Assembly: GCF_000787815.1 (NCBI RefSeq)
Contig: NZ_BBPO01000038.1
Span: 23,261 to 77,528, forward strand
Source: Streptacidiphilus neutrinimicus
GTDB taxonomy: Bacteria > Actinomycetota > Actinomycetes > Streptomycetales > Streptomycetaceae
Reading direction: 5' to 3'
Length of the DNA stretch: 54,268 bases
Made by a program: the position numbers and the translations under genes. This document shows, piece after piece, positions 1-9,709 of this stretch (its first letter is position 1; each line of letters opens with the position of its first letter). Below the pieces are notes generated by a model that searched no databases, was not told the DNA's origin, and was given only the letters and a program-made list of their open reading frames with translations.

Positions 1-3000
1 GGGTGGGGGCCTGGGTCGGTGGGGGTGTGGTCGCGCTGGGGGTCGGCGTGGGGGCCGTCGGCGTCGGGGACGGGCTCGGCGCCTGCGGGACGACCGCGTA
101 GACCTCCATGCCCCACAGCGAGTACCCGAAGCGCGTCGCGCGTGCCAGCCCTTGCATGCGGACGTACTGCGCCGTCACGGCGCCGAAGCGGACGGTCTCG
201 TTCCCGCCCTGGCCGGAGGCCACCGTCGCCGCGGCGGTCCAGTGGACCCCGTCCATGGAGGTCTCGATCGCGTAGCGCGACGCGTACGCGTCCTGCCAGT
301 GCAGGACGACCTCGCCCAGCGTCGCCGGCGCAGCCAACTGCACCTGGACCCACGCGTCGTCCTGGGCCGGTGACGACCACCGCGTCGTCGGATCGCCGTC
401 GGCCACGTTGGCCGCGGGGAAGTCCGAGGTCTCGTCCGCGGACGAGCTCGCCGTGCCGGTGAGGGCCAGGTCGGGGCCGCTGGTGCGGGGGTAGACGTTC
501 ACGGTGACGTCCTGCGTCGCCTTGCGTCCGCCGACCGTGAAGACGACGTGCGCCGTGTAGGAGCCCGTCGGGGTGCTCGCCGCCGCCGCGAAGCTCAGCG
601 GGACGCCCGCGCTGCCGCCACGCGGGAGCGCGACCGGGCCGGTGCCCGTGACGGTGACGCCCTTCGCCGTGGCCGGCAGCTGTGTCGCGACCGTCCCGGT
701 CGCCCCGCCGACGCCCTGCGCCTGCAACACCCCGGGGAGCGAGACGGGGGCGCCGCCCGCCTCCAGGTCCACGCTCTGCGCGCCGAGCTGCAGCGTCGCC
801 GGAGGCGTGTCCGCGTACCAGGGGATGACCTGGTAGACGACCGGGGCCTGGCTGCCGGGAGCGCCGGACCAGAGCAGCCGGATCGAGTCGACCTTCAGCT
901 TGGGGTCGGCGGCGAGCTCGGTGTAGCCGCCGGAGGCGATCGCGCCGAGGCGGGTCCAGCCCTTCTCCGCGCTGTGCACCTCGACCCAGCCGGGGGCGGG
1001 CACGCTGCCGTCCGTCAGCACCACGACGCGGCCGAGCTGGCGCGCCTGACTGAGCGCCACCGTCAGCCCGTCGCCGGGCTCCGGCGCGGACGCCGCCTGG
1101 TAGGGGGCGTCCAGGTCGCCGTCGACGGCGTTGGAGACGGGGGATCCGGAGACCGCGGCGGGACCGGTCGCGGTCAGCGCGGTGGCGTCCGGCGCGCCGA
1201 CGCTGAACTCGCGGACCGCGACCGCGCTGTCCTGGCCGGAGCCGGCCCGCAGCCGCAGATGGCGCGCGACGGCGCCGGCGGGCAGCGTCGCGTCGATCTC
1301 ACCCTGACCGTGGTAGTGGCCGACCCGTACCCAGGCGCCGTCGTCGGTGGCGTACTCCAGGATCGCGTCCTGCATGATGTCGCCCTGCGCGACGTCGCCG
1401 TCAGGGCCGCCCATCAGGATGTGGACGGTCCGCACGGGGGTGTCGCTGCCGAGGTCGACGCCGACGGTGTCGCCCGCCTGCGGGGGCGCGTCGGACCAGT
1501 AGTAGGTGTTCGGGTCGCCGTCGACCATCAGCGCCGGGTCGTCGTCCTGGGCGGCGCCCATCGAGCTGGTCGGGGTGAGCTGGTCGCCGTCGAGGCCGGA
1601 CCAGCTGTCGGCGGCCTTCAGCGCGCGGTCGAGGAAGGCGTCGAGGACGCCCGTGCCGACCGTGACACCGCTGTCGGCCAGCTGGGAGATCTCCTGCCGG
1701 AGCGCGCGGCGCTGGTTCCAGGCGGCAGCGCCGTTCCCGGTGCGCTGCGCCGCGAGCATGTCGACGGCGGCCTGCCCGGCGCGACCGTACAGCGCGAGCT
1801 GCTGGATCCAGGCGGAGTCCTCGGCGAGCAGCTGGCCGCCCCTGATCCCGGCCAGATTGTCAGTGGCCCGTGCCATGGTGGTGAACGCGGCACGGAGCCG
1901 CGCGGCAGCCTGGGCGCGGGCCGCCGTCGCCGCCGTGGCGCCGGCGTTCGGCTGGGGGGACGCCGGCTCGAAGGCGGCCCAGAAAGCGTCCAGCAGGGGC
2001 CGCAGGTACGCGGATTCCTGCCGCCCGAGCGGTGAGGAGGCGCTGTTGCCCGCCAGCGCGGCCAGCGCCGCGCGGGCCTGCTCGACGGGGGTCGCCGCGC
2101 CGAGGCGGGCTGTGCCCGTGCCGTAGGTCGTCGCCCCGGCCAGGGCGGAGACGGCGGCCTGCCAGGAGGCGTCCGGCTGGTAGGCCGACGGGTTCCAGGC
2201 GAAGTCCGCGGCGGTGAACAGGGGGATGCGCGAGGCGACGGGCTGCTGCATGGCGCTGACCAGCAGCCCGGCCGTCCCGCTCGCCACGCCCGGGTCCCGG
2301 CCCTGGTAGGGGCCCAGGTAGAGGCGGTCCTGCTCCGAGTCGTTGACGGGGTAGTTGTCCTCCGTCATCAGCGGGTGACCGAGGGCCTGCTGGGCGGCCG
2401 TCAGGTCGCCCGAGGTGATGGTGGCCGGCTCCACGCCCGCGCCGGTCCAGGCGATCCGCACGCTGCCGTCCAACTCGTCGGCCAGGGCGGTTCGGTAGGG
2501 CGTCGCGTCGGTCTCGTGGTACTCGCTGGGGAACACGGTCAGCGGGTCGGCGCCCGGGTGCTGTGCGAGGAACCGGCGCAGCACGACGGCCGTGACGTCG
2601 GCCTGCGCCTTGGCGGCGGCCTGCGGGCCGTGCCCGTAGCGGGCCGCGTCCGCGTCGCAGTGCCAGTGGGAGAAGGTCGCCTGGGAGAAGTCCAGTTGGA
2701 AGGAGCGCAGGCCCAGGCCCCACAGCTGCTCCAGCTTGGCCACCAGCGCGTCCTGGTCCGAGCGGGAGGTGTAGCACAGGGAGGCGCCGAGGGAGAGCGA
2801 GTAGCCGAGCGTGACGTGGTTCAGCGCTGCGCGCTGCGCCAGCGTGCGCAGTTCGGCCTGCTGGTCCGCCGGATAGGGGGTGCGCCACAGCGCGCCCCGG
2901 TAGGGGTCGTCGCCCGGAGCGTAGAGAAAGAGGTTCTGCTTGGTCTGCCCGAGGAAGTCGATCACGTCGGCGGTCTGGCCCGCCGTCCAGGGCGTGCCGT

Positions 3001-4033
3001 AGAAGCCCTCCACGACGCCGCGCACGGGTGCGGCGGGCCAGTCCTGCACCGCCAGCGCGGGCAGCGCCCCGCCGACGCCCAGGATCTGACGGAAGGACTG
3101 CACGGCGTTGTAGGTGCCGTCCGCGTCCACCCCGGCGAGGACGGCCACGCCCGCCTGGCCCTCCTGGCCCGTCTCGCCCCCCTTGCCGTCGCCCCCCTTG
3201 CCGGCGTCGCCTGCCTTGCCCGACGGCCCGCTCGACGACCTCGCGGCGATCGTGCCGGTGCCCAGGATGTAGCCGCCCGCGGGCAGGCCAGTGGGGGAGA
3301 GCGAGGAGTGCCCGGCGCCGGCGAGCGAGCGCAGCGCACGGTCGGTGCCCCCGCTCGCGCCCTCGGCCGCGCCGCCCAGGTAGATGGTCAGCACGCCGGG
3401 CTGCGGATCGCTGCCCGGGGACACGGTGTCGACGCGCTGCACGCCGGCCGCTGCCAGCGCGGCCTGCAGCGCTGCCAGCGCGCCCGGGTCGGCGTGCGGG
3501 GCCACCGCCAGGGCGACCCGCCCCGGGCGGGCCACCGGCGTGCCCTGAGCCTGCTCGCGCTGCGGACGCGGATAGATCGCGGGCCCGGAGGTCGGCCCGG
3601 CTGCCGATCCGGCGTCACCGTCCACCGGCTGCGGGCTCGTCCCTTGCGCGAGCACCTGCGCGGCCGCCCGCGGCCCGGCAACAGCCAAAGCCGAGGGGGC
3701 GCTGCCGACCAGACCGCTGCCGACGACGGCGGCGACGGTGAAGGCGGCGCTCGCCTTGAGCGCGGCGCTGCGGGTCCTGACCTGCGCGCGCACCTGCTCG
3801 GGCAGCGCTCCGAGCAGCGGCGCGGTGCCCTTGAGCTGGGAGATGATCCGGTCCGCGGTCTCCGGCGCCAGCCGTCGCGCGGTGCGGGCGGCCGTTCGCC
3901 GCGCCGTCAGCACGGTCGTGGTCCTCAGCAGCTGCTGCAGTGCCTGATGCTCCGCCACCGTCCGTCGCAGACTGCTGCCCAGAGCGGCGACGAAGCCGTC
4001 GGGGCCTGCTGCCGGTTCGGGCCGGTGGTCCAC
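1..4033 (-). CDS. Secreted GH84-like beta-N-acetylglucosaminidase family protein with CBM32-like domains, C-terminus beyond window
   Basis: The reading frame runs from a GTG at 4033 (AGGAG five bases upstream) off the left edge, giving 1344 codons. Residues about 90-117 are hydrophobic and end in an Ala-rich cleavage-like site; a GTG at 3793 (residue 81) would turn this into a classical signal peptide, but lacks a clear ribosome site. A GH20b/GH84 N-terminal domain is followed by the GH84 signature RGVVEGFYG (338-346) and, later, TEDNYPVND. GH84 enzymes remove beta-linked GlcNAc using an Asp-Asp pair after a GxRSFxxxF stretch; here that stretch reads GLRSFQLDFSQ, so Ser450-Gln451 stand where Asp-Asp is expected and the nearest acid is Asp448. 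Two or more discoidin/CBM32-like domains and an NPCBM-associated-type beta domain follow, then a Thr/Pro linker at the window edge. Family assignment is firm; catalytic activity is doubtful. Confidence 0.85.
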   Translation of the reverse strand, partial: MDHRPEPAAGPDGFVAALGSSLRRTVAEHQALQQLLRTTTVLTARRTAARTARRLAPETADRIISQLKGTAPLLGALPEQVRAQVRTRSAALKASAAFTVAAVVGSGLVGSAPSALAVAGPRAAAQVLAQGTSPQPVDGDAGSAAGPTSGPAIYPRPQREQAQGTPVARPGRVALAVAPHADPGALAALQAALAAAGVQRVDTVSPGSDPQPGVLTIYLGGAAEGASGGTDRALRSLAGAGHSSLSPTGLPAGGYILGTGTIAARSSSGPSGKAGDAGKGGDGKGGETGQEGQAGVAVLAGVDADGTYNAVQSFRQILGVGGALPALAVQDWPAAPVRGVVEGFYGTPWTAGQTADVIDFLGQTKQNLFLYAPGDDPYRGALWRTPYPADQQAELRTLAQRAALNHVTLGYSLSLGASLCYTSRSDQDALVAKLEQLWGLGLRSFQLDFSQATFSHWHCDADAARYGHGPQAAAKAQADVTAVVLRRFLAQHPGADPLTVFPSEYHETDATPYRTALADELDGSVRIAWTGAGVEPATITSGDLTAAQQALGHPLMTEDNYPVNDSEQDRLYLGPYQGRDPGVASGTAGLLVSAMQQPVASRIPLFTAADFAWNPSAYQPDASWQAAVSALAGATTYGTGTARLGAATPVEQARAALAALAGNSASSPLGRQESAYLRPLLDAFWAAFEPASPQPNAGATAATAARAQAAARLRAAFTTMARATDNLAGIRGGQLLAEDSAWIQQLALYGRAGQAAVDMLAAQRTGNGAAAWNQRRALRQEISQLADSGVTVGTGVLDAFLDRALKAADSWSGLDGDQLTPTSSMGAAQDDDPALMVDGDPNTYYWSDAPPQAGDTVGVDLGSDTPVRTVHILMGGPDGDVAQGDIMQDAILEYATDDGAWVRVGHYHGQGEIDATLPAGAVARHLRLRAGSGQDSAVAVREFSVGAPDATALTATGPAAVSGSPVSNAVDGDLDAPYQAASAPEPGDGLTVALSQARQLGRVVVLTDGSVPAPGWVEVHSAEKGWTRLGAIASGGYTELAADPKLKVDSIRLLWSGAPGSQAPVVYQVIPWYADTPPATLQLGAQSVDLEAGGAPVSLPGVLQAQGVGGATGTVATQLPATAKGVTVTGTGPVALPRGGSAGVPLSFAAAASTPTGSYTAHVVFTVGGRKATQDVTVNVYPRTSGPDLALTGTASSSADETSDFPAANVADGDPTTRWSSPAQDDAWVQVQLAAPATLGEVVLHWQDAYASRYAIETSMDGVHWTAAATVASGQGGNETVRFGAVTAQYVRMQGLARATRFGYSLWGMEVYAVVPQAPSPSPTPTAPTPTPSATTPPPTQAPT

Positions 4034-4079
4034 GGGGACTCCTGATGCCGTGTCGGGTAGGTGCGTCACTGCATGCTGT

Positions 4080-4109
4080 TCTGTGGTGCTTGCTTCTGTG
4101 GTGCTTGCT
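4080..4109. repeat. 15-bp perfect tandem repeat in the gap before malQ
   Basis: Two head-to-tail copies of TCTGTGGTGCTTGCT lie 47 bases upstream of the GH84-like start. The whole 4034-4500 gap otherwise holds no convincing gene; a half copy of the GC-rich dispersed repeat seen near 20100 and 37400 may lie at about 4225-4247. The tandem copies could be an operator for the GH84-like gene, but this is only position-based. Confidence 0.5.
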
Positions 4110-4500
4110 CTTCCGAGGCGGGGGCCGGCTCTCGCGCGGGGGCGGAAACGCCCGGGGGCGCGGGCAGCCGTGCGATCGCCCCGCGTGCCGGAAAACGGCT
4201 CGTCGCGGCCTGTCGCACAGCTCCCCGCGCCCCCGGAAGCCGTTTCTCGCCGACCGGAAACAGTGGCCCGGCCGAACTCCTCAACCCCACCATCCCCGCC
4301 CTTGGCATGTCAATGCACGGGCGTGTCCACTCGTATACGGGAGAGTGAACTCCGGTTGACGGATCGTCCCCGAAGCGAAGGGGCGGTCGGATCACCCGGT
4401 CGACGGTGTCGCGGGCCCGACCCGATGGGTAGGTGTCCTGGGCCGGTCGCAGCCGTTGAACCCAGGGACGCGTACTGCACCGAAACGCAGAGGAGAGCCC

Positions 4501-6690
4501 GTGGCACCCGAGGCCCACCGCCCCTTCCCCGCCGGCGCGAGTGCCCTGGAGACGCTGGCCCACGCCTACGGCGTGGACACCGAGTTCGAGGGCCGCGTCG
4601 TACCGCCGGACACGCTGCGTGCGGTGCTCGCCGCGATGGGCGTGGACGCCGGCAGCCCGGAGGCGGCCGAGGAGGCCCTCGCGGGGTTGCGGGCACGCCG
4701 CGCGCACCGGCTGCTCCCGCGGGCGATCGTGCTGCGCGCGGGCCTGAGCGAGGAGGTGCCGCTGCCCGCGGCCGCCGAGGCATGGGTGGAGCTGGAGGAC
4801 GGGCAGACCGTCACCGTCGGCACGCCCTTCCCCCGCGGGCTGCACGTCGGCGAGGCGGGCGAGACCCGCCCGCTCCCTGCCGACCTCCCCGTCGGCCGCC
4901 ACACGCTCTGCGCCCGCCTGGGCGACCGCGTCTCCACGGCCGCGCCGCTGCTCGTCGCCCCGCACCGGCTGGCCGGGCCCCCCGGGCGCAGCTGGGGCTT
5001 CCTGGTGCAGCTCTACTCGATGCTGAGCGAGCGCTCCTGGGGCATGGGCGACCTCGGCGACCTCGCCGACGTGGCCGGCTGGTCCGGCCACGCGCTCGGT
5101 GCGGGCTTCGTCCAGATGAACCCGCTGCACGCGGGCATGCCACCCGGTCCTGACGGCACCTCGGACCCGTCCCCCTACCGGCCCTCCTCGCGCCGCTTCG
5201 CCGATCCGGTCTACCTGCGGATCGAGGCTGTCCCCGAGTACGCCCACCTGACGCCCGAGGCCCGCGAGCGCGTTCTGGACGCCGCCCGGCGCGGCGCGCG
5301 GCTGCGCGAGGGCGTGCTGATCGAGGAGGCGCTGATCGACCGCGACGCGGTCTGGGCCGCCAAGCGGCAGGCCCTGGAGGTGATCCACGCCGTCCCGCGG
5401 GGCGTCGGCCGGGAGGCCGCCTACCAGGCGTTCCTGCGTCGCGAGGGCGAAGGCCTGCTCCAGTACGCGACGTGGTGCGCGCTCGCCGAGGTCCACGGCC
5501 CGGCCTGGCGCGGCTGGCCGGGCGGCTTGCGCGACCCCGGCAGCGCGGCGGTGCTCCGGGCCCGCAACGACCTGGCCGACCGTGTCGACTTCCACGCGTG
5601 GCTCGCCTGGCTGGTCGACGAACAGCTCGCCGCCGCGCAGGCGGCAGGCCGGGCTGCGGGCATGCCCGTCGGCCTCGTCCACGACCTCGCCGTCGGCGTC
5701 CACCCCGACGGCGCCGACGCCTGGGCGCTCCAACACTGTCTCGCCGAAGGCATCAGCGCCGGCGCGCCCCCGGACGCGTTCAACGCCCACGGCCAGGACT
5801 GGGGTCTGCCGCCGTGGCGCCCGGACGCGCTCGCCGACGCCGGCTACGCGCCCTACGCCGAGCTGCTGCGGGCCAACCTCCGCCACGCGGGCGGCCTCCG
5901 CGTCGACCACGTGATGGGCCTGTTCCGCCTCTGGTGGGTCCCCGAGGGCCGCCCGCCCACGGAGGGCACGTACGTCCGCTACGACCACGAGGCGATGCTC
6001 GGCGTCCTGGCGCTGGAGGCGCACCGCGCGGACGCGATCGTGATCGGCGAGGACCTCGGCACCGTCGAGCCCGGCGTGCGCGAGCAGTTGTCCGCGCGCG
6101 GCGTGCTGGGCACGTCCGTGCTCTGGTTCGAACGCGACTGGTCCGAGCAGGGCGGCGGCTCGCCGCTCCCGCCGGACCGCTGGCGCGAGGACTGCCTGGC
6201 GACGCTCACCACGCACGACCTGCCCCCGACCGCCTCCCGCCTCAGCGGCGACCACGTCGAGCTGCGCCACCGGCTGGGCCTGCTGTCCCGCCCGCTGGCG
6301 GAGGAGCAGGCCGAGGACGACGAGGAACGCGAGGAGTGGCTGGGCGAGTTGGCCCGAGAGGGCCTGATGACCGTCCCGCCCTACGGCGAGGGCCCCGCGG
6401 CCGATCCGCTGGAGCCCGCCGACGGCCGCCACCTGCCCGAGGCCGTCGCCGCGCTCCACCGCTACCTGCTGCGCACCCCGGCCAGGCTCGTCGGCGTCTG
6501 GCTCCCCGACGTCCTCGGCGACCCCCGCCCCCAGAACCTCCCGGGCACCTGCGACGAGTACCCCAACTGGCGCCTCCCGATCGCCGACGCCAACGGCAAG
6601 CCCGTGACGCTGGAGCAGCTGGCCGCCGCCGAGCGCACGGCCGAGTTCGCGGTCGTCATGCAGCACCCGGAGGGCGAGCCGAGCGAGTAG
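4501..6690 (+). CDS. malQ: 4-alpha-glucanotransferase (amylomaltase, GH77)
   Basis: MalQ transfers 4-alpha-glucan segments between maltooligosaccharides and frees glucose; it acts in the cytoplasm in maltodextrin and glycogen metabolism. The 729-residue product carries the GH77 core: RVDHVMG with the nucleophile Asp near residue 469, the acid/base Glu in IGEDLG near 516, and the third Asp in THDLPP near 573. An N-terminal beta-rich extension of about 150 residues (residues 1-150, LETLAHAYGV onward) matches the long actinobacterial form, as does the total length. The GTG at 4501 is chosen because GAGGAG lies six bases before it; a TTG at 4456 in the same frame has no ribosome site. It is followed by a hairpin shared with the convergent pepN copy. 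No other maltose genes are adjacent. Confidence 0.93.
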   Translation: MAPEAHRPFPAGASALETLAHAYGVDTEFEGRVVPPDTLRAVLAAMGVDAGSPEAAEEALAGLRARRAHRLLPRAIVLRAGLSEEVPLPAAAEAWVELEDGQTVTVGTPFPRGLHVGEAGETRPLPADLPVGRHTLCARLGDRVSTAAPLLVAPHRLAGPPGRSWGFLVQLYSMLSERSWGMGDLGDLADVAGWSGHALGAGFVQMNPLHAGMPPGPDGTSDPSPYRPSSRRFADPVYLRIEAVPEYAHLTPEARERVLDAARRGARLREGVLIEEALIDRDAVWAAKRQALEVIHAVPRGVGREAAYQAFLRREGEGLLQYATWCALAEVHGPAWRGWPGGLRDPGSAAVLRARNDLADRVDFHAWLAWLVDEQLAAAQAAGRAAGMPVGLVHDLAVGVHPDGADAWALQHCLAEGISAGAPPDAFNAHGQDWGLPPWRPDALADAGYAPYAELLRANLRHAGGLRVDHVMGLFRLWWVPEGRPPTEGTYVRYDHEAMLGVLALEAHRADAIVIGEDLGTVEPGVREQLSARGVLGTSVLWFERDWSEQGGGSPLPPDRWREDCLATLTTHDLPPTASRLSGDHVELRHRLGLLSRPLAEEQAEDDEEREEWLGELAREGLMTVPPYGEGPAADPLEPADGRHLPEAVAALHRYLLRTPARLVGVWLPDVLGDPRPQNLPGTCDEYPNWRLPIADANGKPVTLEQLAAAERTAEFAVVMQHPEGEPSE

Positions 6691-6782
6691 CGGTCGAAAA
6701 CCGTGCCGGGGAGGTCGCTCGGACCGTAGTGTGCTGTCGCCGCAGGACCGGCGGCGACATCGGGGGAAGGGCCGACGAAGCA

Positions 6783-6820
6783 GAGGGTGGCGCGGGGCTT
6801 TCAGGCCCGGCGCCACCCTC
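6783..6820. terminator. Bidirectional hairpin between malQ and pepN copy 1
   Basis: An 11-bp perfect stem GAGGGTGGCGC / GCGCCACCCTC, extended inward by further G-C pairs, sits between the two convergent stop codons. There is no U-tract, as usual for high-GC actinobacteria. Confidence 0.75.
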
Positions 6821-6840
6821 CGTCGTCGGAGCCTGCGCTG

Positions 6841-9435
6841 CTACTTCGCGGCGGCGCGGTCCGCGGCCTGGGCCTTGAGGGCGCGCTCGACGCCCGAGCG
6901 GCACTCGACGACCATGCGGCGCAGCGCCGGGGCCGGGGCGTTCGCCTCGAGCCAGGCGTCCGTCGCCTCCAGGGTCTCCGAGGAGACCTGGATCGTCGGG
7001 TAGAGGCCGACGATGATCTGCTGGCCCATCTCGTGCGAGCGCTGCTCGAAGATGCCCTTGATCGCGGCGAAGTACTTCGCCGTGTAGGGGGCCAGCAGGT
7101 CCGCCTGCTCCGTCTGGACGAAGCCCGCGATGACGGCCTCCTGGACGGTGTTGGTGAGGGTCTCCGCCTCGACCACCGACGCCCACGCCGCGGCCTTGGC
7201 CTCGGCCGTCGGGCGGGACGCGCGGCACGTGGCGGCGTGCGCCTCGCCAGCCGCGGTGGGGTCGCGCTCCAGCTCCTCCATGACGGAGGCCTCGTCCGCG
7301 ACGCCGGTCGCGGACAGGCGCTGCAGCAGCGCCCACCGCAGCTCGGTGTCGACGGCCAGGCCCTCGATCTCGACCGAGCCGTCGAGCAGGCCGGTCAGCA
7401 GGGCGAGGTGCTCCTCCGTGGACGCCGCCGCGGCGAACGCCCGCGCCCAGGCGAGCTGGTGGTCGCTGCCGGGCTCGGACGCGCGCAGCAGGCCCTCCGC
7501 GGCGTCGGCCCAGGTGGCCCGGCCGGTCGGCCGCCACTCGGGCGCGGCGTAGAGCTCGATCGCCAGGCTGGCCTGGCGCTGCAGCGACTGCACCACGCCG
7601 ATGTCGGACTCGCGGCCCACGCCCTGGAGCACCAGCTCCAGGTAGTCACGGGTGGCCATCTCGCCGTCGCGGGTCATGTCCCAGGCCGCGGCCCAGCACA
7701 GCGCGCGCGGCAGCGACTCGGCGAAGTCGGCGATGTGGTGGGTGACGCTTGCCAGCGAGAACTCGTCCAGGCGGATCTTCGCGTAGGAGAGGTCGTCGTC
7801 GTTGAGCAGGATCACGGCCGGACGGTCGCGGCCGACCAGCTGCGGGACCTCCGTCAGCTCGGTCGCCTCGATGTCCAGCTCGATCCGCTCGACGCGCTTG
7901 AGGGCGGAGCCCTCCAGCTCGTACAGGCCGATGGCGATGCGGTGCGGCCGCAGCACGGCCTCGCCGCGCGCGCCGGCCGGCAGCGCCGGGGCCTCCTGGC
8001 GGACGGCGAAGGAGGTGATGACGCCGTCGGCGTCGACCTCCAGCTCCGGGCGCAGGATGTTGATGCCGGCCGTCTCCAGCCACGCCTTCGACCACGCCTT
8101 CAGGTCACGGCCGGAGGTCTGCTCCAGCGCGCTCAGCAGGTCGGACAGGCGAGTGTTGCCCCAGGCGTGGCGCTTGAAGTAGGCCTGCACGCCCGCGAAG
8201 AATGCGTCCTGGCCGACGTAGGCGACCAGCTGCTTCAGCACCGACGCGCCCTTGGCGTAGGTGATGCCGTCGAAGTTGACCTGGACGTCCTCCAGGTCGT
8301 TGATCTCCGCCATGATCGGGTGCGTGGACGGCAGCTGGTCCTGGCGGTACGCCCAGGTCTTCATCTGGTTGGCGAAGGTGGTCCAGACGTTCGGCCAGCG
8401 GCTGCCCTCGGCCTCGGCCTGGCAAACGGTCTCCGCGAAGGTCGCGAACGACTCGTTCAGCCAGAGGTCGTTCCACCACTCCATGGTGACCAGGTCGCCG
8501 AACCACATGTGCGCCAGCTCGTGCAGGATCGTGGTCGCGCGGCCCTCGTAGGCGGCGTCCGTCACCTTGGAGCGGAAGACGTACTGGTCGCGGATGGTGA
8601 CCGCGCCCGCGTTCTCCATCGCGCCGGCGTTGAACTCCGGCACGAACAGCTGGTCGTACTTGGAGAACGGGTAGGCGAAGTCGAACTTGTCCTGGAAGTA
8701 GTCGAAGCCCTGCCGCGTCACGTCGAAGATGTGGTCCGCGTCCAGGTACTGCGCCAGCGACGGACGGCAGTAGACGCCGAGCGGCACCCGCTGTTCGCCG
8801 TCCGGGCTCACGTACTCGCTGAAGACGCCGTGGTACGGGCCCGCGATCAGCGCGGTGATGTACGTCGACATCCGGGGGGTGACCGGGAAGCGGTGCACCT
8901 CGGTGCCCTCGACGGCGCCCTTCTCCGGGTCCGGGGAGACCTCGTTGCTGATGACCTTCCACCCCGTCGGGGCGGTCACGGTGAACCGGAAGGTGGACTT
9001 GAGGTCCGGCTGCTCGAAGGAGGCGAAGACGCGGCGCGCGTCCGGCACCTCGAACTGCGTGTAGAGGTAGGTCTGCTGGTCGACCGGGTCGACGAACCGG
9101 TGCAGACCCTCACCGGAGCTGCTGTAGGCGCAGTCGGCGACGACACGCAGCTCGTTCTCGGCGGCCAGGCCCGGCAGCGCGATCCGGCTGTCGGCGAACA
9201 CCTCGGCCGGGTCGAGCACGGCGCCGTTCAGCGTCACCTCGCGCACGGCGGGCGCGACGAGGTCGATGAAGGTGGAGGCGCCGGGCGTGGTGGCGGCGAA
9301 CCGGACCACGGTGGTGGAGCGGAACGTGCCTCCCTCCGCGGCCGTGCTCAGGTCGAGCTCGATCTCGTAGGCGTCCACACGGAGGAGCTCTGCCCGGGCG
9401 CGGGCCTCCTCACGGGTCAGGTTGGTGCCAGGCAC
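6841..9435 (-). CDS. pepN: Aminopeptidase N (M1 metallopeptidase), copy 1
   Basis: A cytosolic zinc exopeptidase that removes N-terminal residues from peptides, probably finishing breakdown of ClpP and other protease products. The 864-residue product shows the M1 exopeptidase motif GAMEN (271-275) and the zinc site HELAH (305-309) with the downstream Glu in WLNESFA. The C-terminal ERAP1-like helical domain is complete, so length is normal. The GTG at 9435 has AAGGAG eight bases upstream and starts VPGTNLTREE, the same N-terminus as the second copy; an ATG at 9474 is less likely. A paralogue with the same motifs lies at 16542-19130 on the same strand. Confidence 0.95.
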   Translation of the reverse strand: MPGTNLTREEARARAELLRVDAYEIELDLSTAAEGGTFRSTTVVRFAATTPGASTFIDLVAPAVREVTLNGAVLDPAEVFADSRIALPGLAAENELRVVADCAYSSSGEGLHRFVDPVDQQTYLYTQFEVPDARRVFASFEQPDLKSTFRFTVTAPTGWKVISNEVSPDPEKGAVEGTEVHRFPVTPRMSTYITALIAGPYHGVFSEYVSPDGEQRVPLGVYCRPSLAQYLDADHIFDVTRQGFDYFQDKFDFAYPFSKYDQLFVPEFNAGAMENAGAVTIRDQYVFRSKVTDAAYEGRATTILHELAHMWFGDLVTMEWWNDLWLNESFATFAETVCQAEAEGSRWPNVWTTFANQMKTWAYRQDQLPSTHPIMAEINDLEDVQVNFDGITYAKGASVLKQLVAYVGQDAFFAGVQAYFKRHAWGNTRLSDLLSALEQTSGRDLKAWSKAWLETAGINILRPELEVDADGVITSFAVRQEAPALPAGARGEAVLRPHRIAIGLYELEGSALKRVERIELDIEATELTEVPQLVGRDRPAVILLNDDDLSYAKIRLDEFSLASVTHHIADFAESLPRALCWAAAWDMTRDGEMATRDYLELVLQGVGRESDIGVVQSLQRQASLAIELYAAPEWRPTGRATWADAAEGLLRASEPGSDHQLAWARAFAAAASTEEHLALLTGLLDGSVEIEGLAVDTELRWALLQRLSATGVADEASVMEELERDPTAAGEAHAATCRASRPTAEAKAAAWASVVEAETLTNTVQEAVIAGFVQTEQADLLAPYTAKYFAAIKGIFEQRSHEMGQQIIVGLYPTIQVSSETLEATDAWLEANAPAPALRRMVVECRSGVERALKAQAADRAAAK

Positions 9436-9648
9436 GCTGGGTGACTCCTTTGTCGACTGTGTCTTCGCTGGCATCTTTGCACGTCCGGGGTGACGGGCTC
9501 AGTGCATTACGCGCAGCGCGCAGACCGGCGTCGGTCCAGGCCCGGGTACGGCGGCATACGGGCTGCGCGGGGGGCGGGGGAGCGGGATGGCGGACTGTCG
9601 CCACGGCGGTTCACCGCCCGGGCGCACCGCCGGGGCGAGGGTGTCGGG

Positions 9649-9675
9649 TTGCTGCCGCCCGAGCCCGGATAGGGT
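9649..9675 (+). promoter_or_regulatory. Possible sigma-70-type promoter for the 9710 gene
   Basis: TTGCTG (9649-9654) and TAGGGT (9670-9675), spaced 15 bases, lie 35 bases before the start codon. The spacing is short, so this is tentative. Confidence 0.35.
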
Positions 9676-9709
9676 GTCAGATCGCACGTGTGTCTGAAGG
9701 GGGATGGAC

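Noticed and set aside
548-2035. 495-codon open frame on the plus strand
   Set aside because: It is the complement of the GH84-like gene, which carries recognisable domains.
4066-6816. 916-codon open frame on the minus strand
   Set aside because: It is antisense to malQ, low-complexity Arg/Ala/Gly-rich and lacks family motifs; long shadow frames are normal at this GC content.
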